Assembly (NCBI GenBank): GCA_963971285.1
Contig: OZ020252.1
Location: 19,505,662 to 19,569,661, forward strand
From: Astropecten irregularis
Taxonomy: Eukaryota; Echinodermata; Asteroidea; Paxillosida; Astropectinidae
Direction: 5' to 3'
DNA length: 64,000 nt
The notes under the pieces were generated by a model. The model was not told where the DNA came from. It saw only the letters and a list, made by a program, of their open reading frames with translations, and made no database searches. Shown here in pieces: positions 37,592 through 49,083 of this stretch. Made by a program: the position numbers and the translations under genes. The stretch's first letter is position 1. Each line of letters opens with the position of its first letter.

Positions 37592-40500
37592 ATGTTTCGG
37601 TCTTCGTCGGTCAAATTTCTCGTCGGGGCGGGCATCGTGATGATCGGGGCCGTGGCCGTGACGTACGTCATCAGTGGCAGGAAAAAGAAAAGGACGAAAA
37701 TAATTGAAATGGTAAACACAAATTGTGCATGATTTGTGGCGTAAAATTGGTCAGGCCATGGAGGAAGGAGGCCGAGTGTGTTGCAAAAAATGATGGACAT
37801 AATTATGGCATATGGATTTAACATTAACAGTAACAGTTCAAAAAGTCGGCCAGGGGTCGAGTCAGTCAGGGCGATAGTCGATTGGGGGGCGAGTTTGCCG
37901 GGCCGGGGCGAGTTTGCCAGGTGGCCTGAGTTGGTAAGGGAGGGGTGAGTCGGTCAGCAGACGAGTTGGGGAGGGAGGGGTGAGTTGGTCAGCAGACGAG
38001 TTGGGGAGGGAGGGGTGAGTTGGTCAGCAGACGAGTTGGTAAGGCCGATTGTAAAGTTGGGGACCCTCCGGCTTCCTGTGTTTTTATTAATTTTGCGGAA
38101 CGGAACACGGTCGTTGCGGCTTGTGATAAAAACACAAGGCCAAGGGAGTCCCAAACTTAAGTTCCAATCGCCCTATGGTAAGGGGACACGTTAGTTAGCC
38201 TTGGGTGAGTCGGTAAGGGTTGACTCGACCTGTAATCGTGCAAAAGGTCATAGCTACATGCACTCCCTGGATAGTCACGAGAATTTCATTCTATCTTTTG
38301 TACATTCATGTAGGGGCCTACATGTACTCTTCAATTTAGCCTCCTCCAGCATACCCAGAGTCGAGTCTACATAGATGCTGATATTGATAACCTGAGACTG
38401 AACAGTAATTCAGGAGTCATTCTCACGCATATCATATCATAAATTTGTCTTGTTATCGGATGTGGAAGATTCACAGGAACAATCCCAGAAGAATGGAATT
38501 TTAAATATTTATGTTGGGCCATTGTTCAGTTGTTGTGCTTCGACATGTTTGAGTTTACAGGTAGATAATTTTGGGATCAACATTCATACTGCTGTCTTAT
38601 GTTTGGAATTCATTCTTCGAGACAGTGGAAATGTTATTGCATTCAGTTGCAGAGAATTCAGTGTGTATCTGGCAGGTTGACCAAACCTGGGCAATCTGTC
38701 ATTTGAATACATTGATTTTTATTGCATTGAACAAGTAAGTGATGCTGCATACTGCCTGTACATGTGTAGGGCCTACAACTAGTTACAGTTGCAGTGTCAG
38801 TGTCAAGGATACTGTGCGAGAAAGTGTGTTGTACATGTAACTTTAATACATGTGGTTATATTCAAGAACCAACACTATAATAGCTGTGACTTGAAAATTA
38901 CATGTCGGGTGTTAAACATCAGTTTTTGCAGAAGGAAAGGGTGTCCAAATACCAACTAGCCTAGTAGATTGTGCAATAAGTTAGATGAAACTGGGTGACC
39001 CAAAACAGCAAATCAGGCTCGAGTTGCCTAAAAGTCACCCATCTGGCCAAAATCTTGGTTTTCATTGACAAGTTGTTCTGCTTTGGAATTGTTTACTTTT
39101 TGCCTCTAATGTACAGGTGCTTAAAATTTTGTGCACACCTGCATTAAGAAGAAAACCTTCCTAAGTTCCTGGGTAAAAAGTTGTTTCCAAGAAGGTTCCT
39201 AGATTCTTGTCTCTATGAAACCAAAGCTGCATTTAGTTGACAGTAGCTTCATTTTCTCTCTCCCTTGTCCCTGTCCCCAGATGGAGGAGTTCCAGAAGCC
39301 TCACGTCCACATGAAAGACCCAGACAAGGTGGAGGAATTGGTGATGCAGCTCATCAAGGACGGGAAGAGCAAGCTGCTGGTGGTGACGGACTTTGACCGG
39401 ACCCTGTCGCGCTTCAAGGACAACGAGGGTCGGAAGGTACCCACCTGCCATGGTGAGATTTGACAGAAGTTTGTGCAGATCAAAATAGCTGAGGACAGAG
39501 ACTTTAAATAACTAGTCCTGAGTCTATAGATGCCCCTTAAAACAACCTGTTTTTATCTGTAGTTTAATATTTTCTATTCATACTTTAAATTGCAGAGCAA
39601 ATTCAATATTCCAACTTTCTGCCTTTTCAAGGGAAGTCAACTTTGGATGGCCTGCTTCCAAATGTGTACTGAATCATAGGCCTAACCATTAATGAAGTTG
39701 ATAATATCAGGCATGCAACTTTTCCTTGGATCAGCTGATTTCCTCTTTTTTCACTTCAATCTTATGCCATTGAAAAGTGAAAAACACGGTGTTGTAAAGA
39801 TTGGAATTTCTTGTTTTGTGGTTAAGCCCAAGTTGCATGCCTGTGATATTGATGAAAGCAAACGAGCCCATGTTTTAATATACAACCGCATTGCAAGTAC
39901 TGCCTTCACAATGGCCATTGTTAGGATTCCCCTTCTTAAACTGATCCCCATCGATCTCCCCTGGCATGCCTGGTAATTTCCTGCCTTACAGGTGTTTTGG
40001 ATATCAGCACCATTCTACCTCAGGAGTACAGGGAAAAAGCAATAGCTACCAGGGAGCATTACTACCCACTAGAGATGTCCAACACACTGAGCAAAGAGGA
40101 GAAATATCAGTTGATGACAGAATGGTAAGTAGGGCTCGAAATATCCACTACACCTTGGACCGAGTGTAATGATTTTAGTGTCGGTCTAGTTAAGTTTGAA
40201 CTGCTCTAGTACGGCTGTCTAATAATTTTTTTTTTTTATGTTTTCCTCCCACAATTAAGATGGTGTCTAAATTGTAGATTTTGGGGCTTCATATCTTACT
40301 TTGTTGACAAAATGTATTGAACAAAACCCCAATCTTTTGAGGAAAAGTCATAAGAGTGGGGGAAACAGGTTGCAGGTAGAGAGTCCCAAAGTGCAGCAGT
40401 GCGCGGGAAAAAGCTAGAAAAGTATAGCTCACAGTATTGGCATCAGGTGAACCTAATGCCTGGGCTTGAACCAACAGCATTTGAGTCAGACACCCTGATG

Positions 40501-42748
40501 ACTGTAGATAATCCACTTGATACAGGAATGTGATTTTTATATTATTCATGTCTGTTTGAAGGTGGACATCGGCGCATGACCTACTCGTCCAGTGCAACCT
40601 CAACAGGAATGACATCGCAGACATGGTCCGTGATGCAAAAGTCATACTCAGGTAAGACGGTCAAGCTTCTCATTTTCCTGGAAGATATTTTTGTTACGCT
40701 TTTGGCATTGGGCTGCTTTTCATTTATGATCTGTGGTATTTCTACCTTAGCCCTCTCCACCTGCCACACAATCAGCAATCAGGCCGTGTCCCAATTGACT
40801 GGTTGAGCCCGTGGCTGAGGCAATTGGCAGCGCGGCCATCTTGTTGCCGCGCTCCAAATGTCTGGCTTTGACCACGACTGCTGCCGCAACGTCAAGAATA
40901 TCAAGCCACAAAGAAAAGTGACTTTGTTGTGGCCGGGCCGACCTCAGCGTTCGTATGCTTGTCAACATGGATTCAAATCGTCTATTGAGGGCACACTTAG
41001 CCTACGCGACAAAAAGGTGCATCCGATTCTACTGGTTGAATCCAGTTCAAAGATGCAGTTGCAGCCACAGCCGTAGTCAGCGGCCACAGCCAGTCAATTG
41101 GGACACGCCCTCACATTCGTATTAAGTTCTCTCATTGCTCTTTGAAGACTTAAAGCGCATCTTTGAAAATCTTACCTCTGACATTGCAGGGAGCATAGCA
41201 GCATCATGTTTGAGATTCTGGAGCGTGTCGGCGTTCCTCTGCTGATTTTCTCAGCCGGTATCGGAGACATCCTTCTAGAAGCCATCAAAGTAGAAAACCT
41301 TCATACCTTCAAAAATGTTCAAGTCATCTCCAACTTCATGGAGTTTAACCAGGAGGTGAGTCGGAAAGAAATTTATCCTAAATTTATTTATTTTTTTGCA
41401 CAATTCACTGCCGTCCAAAAGAATCGCTAAAAGTATGTTCAAAGGAAACATTTTAGCACCATTTTGCAAGTGTCAATTGTTTATTATAATTTTAAAATTG
41501 TTTTTTTCCTTGAAATTATTTTTCTTTTCTTTTTTTCTGACTTGTTTAACATAAAATAATTGACCCATTTTTATTTTATTGAGTTTTACATTTCCTTTGG
41601 GTAATTTTTTGAAGCTTTACTTCATGCTGGATCACAAATACAGTATACATACATGTATTGATGATGTAAAAGCAATCATTCAAAATCAAATCAGTATAAA
41701 CATTCTTGAAATGTCACTTACATTGTCTTGTTATGCGCTGTAATAATTTTTTGTCTTTGTGAAGTACTCCAAAGTTTGCACAAAATGAAACTACCAGTAC
41801 TTGTTTGCTCATCTATAGAATCTGGCTACCTACAAATCTGGCGACAGACAAATAACATACTGACAAATCAACCGACTGACCAACCCACCAAGCAAATGAC
41901 CGACCCACCAACTAAAACCAAAACGGCCTTTGTGTTGAAATGATGCATTCGTATTGATCATTTTATATTTGTTAGGACAAGCTTGTAGGCTTCAAGGGGG
42001 AGCTGATCCACACGTACAACAAGCACGAAGCGGCCGTACACCACCCGGAGTACTTTGAGCGACACAAGAAGAGAGACAACGTCATTCTACTGGGCGATAC
42101 ACTAGGTGACCTTAGCATGGTGGATGGCATGCCGTACACTAAGCACACACTCACAATAGGCTTCCTGAACGACCACGTGAGTATTACACTCAGTTTGTTC
42201 TAATCTTTCGGTAGTTCCGGTAACGGTCGCCTACATATTTTGTATTTTTCTGCATCTTTTTGTATTTTCCTCACCACATAATATTTTTATTTTCGAAAAA
42301 TGGGTCAGGATGACAATTTGGTACGATAAAATTGTGATTATTATTAACACTTAAGTGCTAGATTGACTCAATTGCTGTAGGGCTATATGCACAATTTGCC
42401 ATTCAAAGTTTACTTAGGCGCCGTCTTGAAATTGACTGTCCGTCGGCGACGCGTCAAGAGCCCTTGACAACTCGTTCCAGCACGGCTGTCCGTCCATACG
42501 AGTTACATTTTTTCAGGACAGGAGTTGAAAAAGCCACAGTTTCGTGCAAATTGGAAACTTTACACGTATACATTTGTCATTTTTTCGATCATTTTGTGTA
42601 CAGCATTTGTTATTTGTTTTGTTTTATTTTATTTTTCTCTCTCCAGATTGAACAGAATCTAGAAATGTACAAAGATAATTTTGACATCGTGCTTGTGAGC
42701 GACGAAAGCATGGACCTGCCTATTGCAGTACTGAAGAAAATCCTATAG
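37592..42748 (+). CDS. NT5C3: Cytosolic 5'-nucleotidase III-like, N-terminally anchored
   Basis: Seven coding exons, all in frame: 37592-37711, 39281-39452, 39992-40124, 40562-40651, 41190-41355, 41976-42176 and 42647-42748. The product is 327 aa, close to the human length. HAD-superfamily motifs are complete: DFDRT at 77-81 (nucleophile D77), IFSAGIGD with S193, K234 in GFKGE, and GDTLGD at 267-272. The enzyme removes phosphate from pyrimidine nucleoside monophosphates. Exon 1 encodes a hydrophobic segment (about 8-28) followed by GRKKKRTKIIEM, matching the long NT5C3A isoform. Exon 2 itself begins with Met41, so a leader splicing straight to exon 2 would give a soluble 287-aa form. The upstream leader is short of evidence; the ATG chosen is the first in the exon with the conserved KIIEM end. 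Confidence 0.93.
37846..38239. repeat. Second GGCGAGT-rich element, in NT5C3 intron 1
   Basis: It has GGGGCGAGTTTGCC repeats at the left and ends with GACTCGACCTGTAATCG, the inverted form of the left end at 36091. A 35-bp minisatellite forms its middle. Confidence 0.6.
37927..38044. repeat. 35-bp minisatellite, about three units
   Basis: Units begin at 37946, 37981 and 38016, each with TGAGTTGGTCAGCAGACGAG followed by TTGGGGAGGGAGGGG. A partial unit precedes them. It is nested in the GGCGAGT-rich element. Confidence 0.85.
39708..39843. repeat. Foldback family 4 (CAGGCATGCAACTT) in NT5C3 intron 2
   Basis: CAGGCATGCAACTTTTCC at the left is mirrored by AAGTTGCATGCCTG at the right. The interior has CAGCTGATTTCCTCTTTTTT and CATTGAAAAGTGAAAAAC. 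It is 136 bp. The sister copy at 49276-49423 is flanked by a 6-base duplication. Confidence 0.85.
40781..41111. repeat. 331-bp foldback in NT5C3 intron 4
   Basis: The left end AGGCCGTGTCCCAATTGACT pairs with the right end AGTCAATTGGGACACGCCCT. Subterminal GTGGCTGAGGCAATT- and TAGTCAGCGGCCACAG-like blocks also pair. GC content is higher than in the flanking intron. No ORF was recognised. Confidence 0.8.
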
Positions 42749-43988
42749 AAATGGACGACGACATCAAAGCACACAGGTGTTAACCTGGACGGGGGAAAAA
42801 CAATCAACGCACAAGGAGAAGATTTGGTGGTAAGAGGCGAATGAACTTAACTAGCTGGGACAGAAGTTCCCTGACCTACATGGGGATTAAAGGTGCATCC
42901 GTAAACGGGAACGGCATGCGGCCTGAAGCAGCTATGCAATCGGCTTATGATAATACAAGCCCATGTCTAAGATCACAGCAGGCACTTACATTAAAATGGG
43001 CAGTATGGGCACCAACTTGGAAGGAGGATTTATAGAATTATTCTTGATCGTGAGAGGAATGAACGAGGTCCGTCATGGTCCAAGGGACATGAGATCTTGA
43101 ATGAGAGGGAGTATGAAGCAAAAACAGAGGAGTGTGGTATCCATCCTCAGTCATTGAAACTGGTCATTTTGGGGAAATGTCGAATGGGAAAAGGGATCAA
43201 ATGAAACAGGCAAAGTGATATCCGACCGCCGTTGGCTAGTTGTGTGTGCATTTTCTATGGCAAGACGTGGACAAGTATGAATAGTACGTGAACAAACAGA
43301 ATAACAATGAAAATGTTTCTCAGGCTGGCATTCGTAATTGCAAGTTATGACTGACCATCAAAGTGAGATATGCGACTGCATTTTTCTCCTCCACAGCCAA
43401 AGAGGCTGAACTCTGGCCAGTTATCATTCCTCGTTTTTTTCCAACTGAACTGCTGAAATGCGCATTCGGTGCTCCGATTACAGCTTAATGGGTTTATTTT
43501 GGGGGTGTTTAACGGGAAATATTTTTTATGGTTTCAGTTCTTATACTTACATGCACAAGTTTTGATTTGATAAAATGAGCACTGTCCATGTTTTTTTTTT
43601 TGCCCAATAATTTTGATTAAAATAATGACTTTAATAATGACTTGACGATTAATTGCTAATTCTTAAGATAATAAATTTGAGGTTTTGGTTGTTTTTTAAA
43701 CAATTTGTTGCATGTTTCGTGTTTCATTTCAAAGCTGACAACTAATCCTATAGGTAGCTTCTGCTCTATTACATGTAATTGTTAATACTGTTTCAATCTT
43801 TTTGCCCCTAGCCCCCACCCCTCCACCCACCCAACTAAAAGTTGGTGGCAAAATCACTTAATATTCATCTGTGAAGTTGACAAAGTGGCTTGCATTTTTC
43901 CTTAAGCCAGTCACAAGCAACGACATACATTTGCATTCAAAGTTGGCCATGTTGGCTAACAGATAATCTTTTCTTTGTCTCATATTGA

Positions 43989-44340
43989 AGGTATAATACA
44001 TGGTTGGTAAAGGTCACAGATAAGCACTCATACTTTGTCTCCTCAAACATGTACATTGTATGAAATAATAAACCTGTGAAATTTTTAGCTCAATCGGACA
44101 TCTGAGTCCTGAGAAAATAGTGAAAACCTTACTAATTTTTAGTCATAAAAGAAAGAATGGTTTTGATCTTTCCCTGAGATGAAAACTGTTTTCAGTCTTT
44201 GTTTGACTAATTTCTTGATAAATATACAATTTCAGGCAGTATGTTTCTACTAGCACCATCTTCATACCCTGAAAATTACATGTAAATTTGTGAACATTTC
44301 TGTTTGGGTATGTTACCAATCTTGTACTGTACCTTAAAAG
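43989..44340 (+). repeat. Foldback family 1, diverged subfamily copy
   Basis: It starts AAGGTATAATACATGGTTGG and ends CCAATCTTGTACTGTACC followed by TTAA. The interior keeps ATTTCAGGCAGTATGTTTCT and AAATTTGTGAACATTTCTGT. The solo left end at 27448-27480 belongs to this subfamily. Confidence 0.7.
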
Positions 44341-44835
44341 AACTTTCCTATTGTATGTGCTGTAGCAACAACCCCCCCCCCCCCCCAACCTTACCTAGTT
44401 TGCTCTATCAATGCCCAGATGCCAAAATGTTTTTTTTTTTAAATAACTGTGATGAAAGAAATCATAATTAAAGGTCACAGGAATAATCCCAAATAATACG
44501 GCTGTTGTTTTGCCCTAAGCTTATATTTCTTTTCCAATCTGTGATTACATTGTTGTACCGCAACCAAAGAATGTTCAAGTACAGGTATTGTGATTTGGGT
44601 ATGAAAATATTTTAAAGCTAAACCAAAATGTACAGTGTGTTGTTTTCAACACACAAATCAATATGCAATATACAGTGTATAAATATGTTGTGTGTACATT
44701 TCATGGATAATTACATACATTTTTGGGATGGAAAGTTTCCAACATTTTTCTGCCAGTTCAATTGTTTATTTTTTTTTTATTGATTTACATGTACTTCTTT
44801 TTTGTTTTTTTCAAAAAGAAGATCGGGTAATATTG

Positions 44836-45136
44836 GTCTGGTCCAGCCACTGAAAAGCTCGGCCAGGCACAGTCCTTTAGGCCTGTAATCCTCCTCTTGT
44901 CAGCCTTGAACTTCATTACAATAGAGCTGCTTAAACTCAATTAAGCCTGGCTTCTGGATGCTGTCCATGATCAATGTGGACTCAGTCTGTCAATCAGGTT
45001 TATGCCAACTATGATCCAGCACACAGCAGGGGCTTGAAGTTGATTGTTCAAGGCTAGGGATTAGAACATGTAGATGCCCAAGATCCCTGGCAAAGCCCAG
45101 GCCTGGCCAGGCTTTTCAGTGGCTAAGCCCAGCCCA
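44836..45136. repeat. Foldback (CCAGCCACTGAAAAGC ends)
   Basis: CCAGCCACTGAAAAGCTCGG at the left pairs with CCAGGCTTTTCAGTGGCTAA at the right. Matching GGCCAGGC blocks lie just inside. It is about 300 bp and non-coding. Confidence 0.75.
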
Positions 45137-46639
45137 TCCGGTTATAATGTTTCTCTCCCTTATTCCGTACTTAGTTTGAGGAAAGTATTGGTGTGAAAAA
45201 GCAATCTTTCTGTAACAATGTATTCTGCATACTAGTAAGCATTCACGTTCAGTCTTCCATTTTAGTGATGTAGATACATATAATTATTTTCAGGTATACA
45301 TGGACATTAATCATATTTACATGATTGTGTACACAATATTTGCTGTTATTTTCTGGTATTTGGCTTTATTCTTTTAACTGTTCAGTTGTATGCGTGAATA
45401 GATTTTTTCTGAACTTTTCTATCTGCTTGCTGCTAAGACTGTTGGAAGCCAGTATAAAACAGGTGCTCAAGCACAACAAATTGCTAAGGGTGAAAGGCAT
45501 CCTTAACCCTAACCCTCTGCACCTACCACACAAGACGAGCTGATTACCACAAATTACCACAATGTCCATAAACCATGTAGTACCATGTAAACCACACTGC
45601 TCTTTTGAAAACCATGTGTGGTAGACTGTCTGTGGTATGCAGGTTGGTTAGGGAAAAAAAAGAAATAAAAATAGGATTTCCAACTCAATTTCTATATGAT
45701 TTTTATTGCTTTTGACTTTGCATGCTGTTCAGTGCCTTGTAGAACTGCTTTTACATAGGGGCGCGGTTGGCACCCAGATTTCTGTTTTAATAGTCAGATT
45801 TTTGTGTTTCCAGCAAATTTGGGGACTGTAGCAGCTTAAATGTCTACAATATATTGGGATTTGTAAAATAAGGCTGTTGTTTTCGATTTTTGCTGTTGCT
45901 GTGAAAAACTTTTCTTTTTTTTTCATTTAGGTTCTGGTCAAGATAAATGGGAAAAAAATGATTTGGCTTTGAACTTATTGGACATTACATTGTACATGTA
46001 TTACTTCAGTGCACTTGAGCATTGTAAATTGTCCACTGTAGATTTATTAAGAAAATGAAACTCAGGGAGTTGACACAGAAGAGAGTTGAAAATCCAATGC
46101 CCGGCAAAAATATGAAGATAAAAATGACAACTTAACGAAGCCGTCTTTATTTTAACACATTTCTTAATTATGTATATATATATTATATATTCATTATATG
46201 TATTTAAAGTCAATGTACATGTATGTATGAAGACACTTGGGTATTTGGATCACTGCTAGCACAGATGAGGTATATAGATGTATAAATGTGCTGCTTATAT
46301 AAATATTTGCCCGTCCAATTCTTGGTAAAAAAAAACTGCCTGTCCATTCTTGAGCGCTCACTCTGCACGCAAACTCCTTCAGTCGCAGCTTATGATTAAC
46401 CATTATAAACACTGATATGGTGATTTGATTTTTAATTATAACAAAAAATAACGATAAAAATAATCTACATGTACATTTATATCGTGCTGAATATTTTCAG
46501 TACATCTCTAACGGCATCTTGTTGAGGCTTACAGCAAATAATTAAGTTTGCAAAAGAAAACTTTGTAAGCATTTGTCTTGAAGTTTGCAAAAAATGACAG
46601 GAGATCTTGTTTTGAGCTTCTCAAGGATCGTTTGTACAT

Positions 46640-46974
46640 GGCTGGATTTCACGAAACTTAAAGATTAATCTTCAAAAGATGATTTGTCTAAATCACCATG
46701 GTGATTTGCATTTGGACAGGACATCACACTTCATGGTTTAAGATTGAAGGTGTGTGCGTGATTTCATGGCTTCTGACTGCCACATGCCAAACGAACAAAG
46801 ATAATTGACTATTTGGGACACCACCAAAGTAGGACTGGATGGATAGCTTAGTTGGTAGAGTGCCTGTACGGTGTTCAGGAGGTTGCCGATTCGAATCCCG
46901 CTCCATTAAATTTTGTCTCTGTTCGCTTTTCAATGACTATTAAGATTAATCTGAGCGTTTGGTGAAATCCAGCC
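46640..46974. repeat. Foldback family 5 interrupted by a SINE
   Basis: GGCTGGATTTCACGAAACTT and AAGATTAATCTT at the left are mirrored by AAGATTAATCTGAGC and GGTGAAATCCAGCC at the right. The interior is occupied from about 46748 to 46940 by a tRNA-derived SINE. A smaller member of the family lies at 51145-51287. Confidence 0.8.
46748..46940 (+). mobile_element. tRNA-derived SINE, forward copy
   Basis: The tRNA-like part reads TAGCTTAGTTGGTAGAGTGC (A box) and CCGATTCGAATCCCGCTCC (B box). It is preceded by a TTTCATGGCTTCTG / AAAGATAATTGACTATTT head and followed by a TTCGCTTTTCAATGACTAT tail. The same head, body and tail occur at 50551-50722 and 57648-57800. The shared non-tRNA flanks make it a SINE and not a tRNA gene. 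Confidence 0.85.
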
Positions 46975-47695
46975 CTGAATAAGACTCAGGGAGATGAATA
47001 CAGAAGTAAACGTTTTTCAAATGTCTTTATTGCTTAGGCTATTAACCCCCATATTGCCATTTATATTTATACAGGTTTTCAGGTATGGATAATTTCATGG
47101 GCCTTACCACAAATTCAACCTCAATAAAATGTTCATGTTTAATATGTCAAACCAAAAAGCCAAAACAGATATTGATATTGTTTGTTTTGTTTTTCTTGTG
47201 CTTTTTTTTTTTAATTTTACAATCACATCGGAACTAAACCTACATGGATTGTACTTTTTGTATGGGTATTCAGTGGTATTAGGATACTTCAAAAAATAAA
47301 ATGTTGGCCAACGATTGAAATTATGGTATGGCAGAGGTGGAATTCATTGTGATGTTGTGTCAATCAAAAAGGGATTTCAAATTTGACTTGTCCCTTATAT
47401 TTCTGTACTCAGTTGGTAAAAATAGCTCCCGGTGGTCTCCCAAAATGGGCATTTGACCATAACCCCCTCCCCATCCCAAGGCACAAAGTGGCTTCCACGA
47501 TGCTATACTAGTGCTTGCAAGTTGTACATTACCAGGGAGAAACTTCACGGAATAGCCAAGGCCAAAAATTGCACAGACAGGAAAACATGTTACCAGCCAA
47601 GATTACCAGTCAAAATGTTAATGACGTTATTAACGTCCATAGTCCAAAGGTATGTTGCTACGCCTACACGATCACACCTTGTCACTGTTGATAAT

Positions 47696-47894
47696 TACAC
47701 TGGACCGGCGCTATAACGAACATGGCGGGATGCACAGATTTTGACTGTTATAGTGGTCGTTAGTTATACATAGTGGTTTTATAAAGAACCACTATAACTA
47801 ATCAGTATGTACAGTTGTATTGTACACACAAATTGGAAGCCCAAGTATGATTTTCGGTATAGCCGAATGTTTGGTATAGCGGTGTTCCACTGTA
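47696..47894. repeat. Foldback family 3 copy
   Basis: TACACTGGACCGGCGCTATA at the left and TATAGCGGTGTTCCACTGTA at the right are inverted. A second internal hairpin of AGTGGTTTTATAAAGAACCA sits between them. Confidence 0.8.
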
Positions 47895-48387
47895 TTTGCT
47901 GAAGTACCAAGGTGCACACAAAAGAATCAAGTTAATATAAATGCATGCTGTATCTTAAATCACTGTTCATTAATTTAAAACAATCCAAATTAAAAATGAA
48001 TAATTTAAATATGTACAATCTTTATATATACACAAAGTAAAACAAAACTCTTGTAATTCATCACTAAAATGCACCTGTGCGCAATATAAAATCCTAACTT
48101 CTATGTAAATGGAAATTTTAAGTTGAATACCGTACCTGGGAAAACACTTCATTTTTACTGCCTTAGAATTATATTATTTTTACAAAAATGAATACCAAGA
48201 ATACAATTGGACGGCTTTCTTGTGGAATGTTTCGATGCAACCAAAAGTTCAACCAAAACAGGGAAGCATATCGATAAGAATATGGAATTCATTTTACAGA
48301 TTTCAGATTGATCAATATTCTCGTTGGTACTGGCCTTCATTGATAAAACTCACTGATGAGACAATGGTTGTTTCAAGGGCATATACT

Positions 48388-48725
48388 GTACAACATTGGT
48401 AACAAACCAAAACAGAAATTTTCACAGAGTTACGTACAGGGTATAAAGACGGTAGGAAAATTTGTTTCTGTTTGAAATGCTGTATTTATCCAGAAAAGAG
48501 TAAAATTTAACACTAAAACATTTTTGATCTTGGAAAGATAAAAAAAATGAGACAGCTTCCGCAACAATTTGGTGCAATAATTGCAACATTTTTTCGCTGT
48601 TTTCTGCAGTTTCCAATGATCAATTGAGCTGAAAATTTCACAGGTTTGTTTTTATTCCATGACAAATCGAATTATGAGCAGCCTTCAGCTGCTCTAAGTC
48701 TATCACCTTTACCAATGTTGTATGC
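48388..48725 (-). repeat. Foldback family 1 copy, inverted
   Basis: Read on the minus strand it has the TTGGTAAAGGTGATAGAC start and TCTGTTTTGGTTTGTTACC end of the family. CAGAAAAGAGTAAAA and AAATGCTGTATTTATCCAG lie between. It matches the subfamily at 43989. Confidence 0.7.
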
Positions 48726-49083
48726 TCTTTAGACCGCTGTAAGTCCAGTCTTACTGAGGTCGGCTCAGAAAATTGTTCCTTTGGTTTTGCTCGTTTCCAG
48801 CCCATCTGTGCTCAGTGAATAACTGTCAGAGTCGATACTGAAGTGATGTGTACAGTGCTAATAGGTTAGGTAAGGCATACAGCACCAGCCTGCCTGATAT
48901 TTATCTCAATTTAGACAGAAGTAGGATCGATGTCCAGTATCTTTGAATTTCACAGACGCAAACAATCATCTTTCTGGACGGCACAGGCTAAGCGCCATCA
49001 TCTTCTTTGGCAAGCAATTTCAGTTTTGAACATGGAGCACGTTAGTCCGAGTTGTATAAACAAGGGTCACGTGACCTTTTGAC

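Larger units (their letters stand above)
42749..49083. other. Gene-free stretch between NT5C3 and the C7orf57-like gene
   Basis: It contains the NT5C3 3' UTR (candidate AATAAA near 43671) and then mostly foldback elements and a nested SINE, listed separately. No exon was recognised. Confidence 0.6.

Noticed and set aside
46838-46912. Possible tRNA gene
   Set aside because: The A and B boxes are present, but the same tRNA-unrelated head and tail occur in two other copies, and no acceptor stem or cloverleaf closes. It is a SINE.
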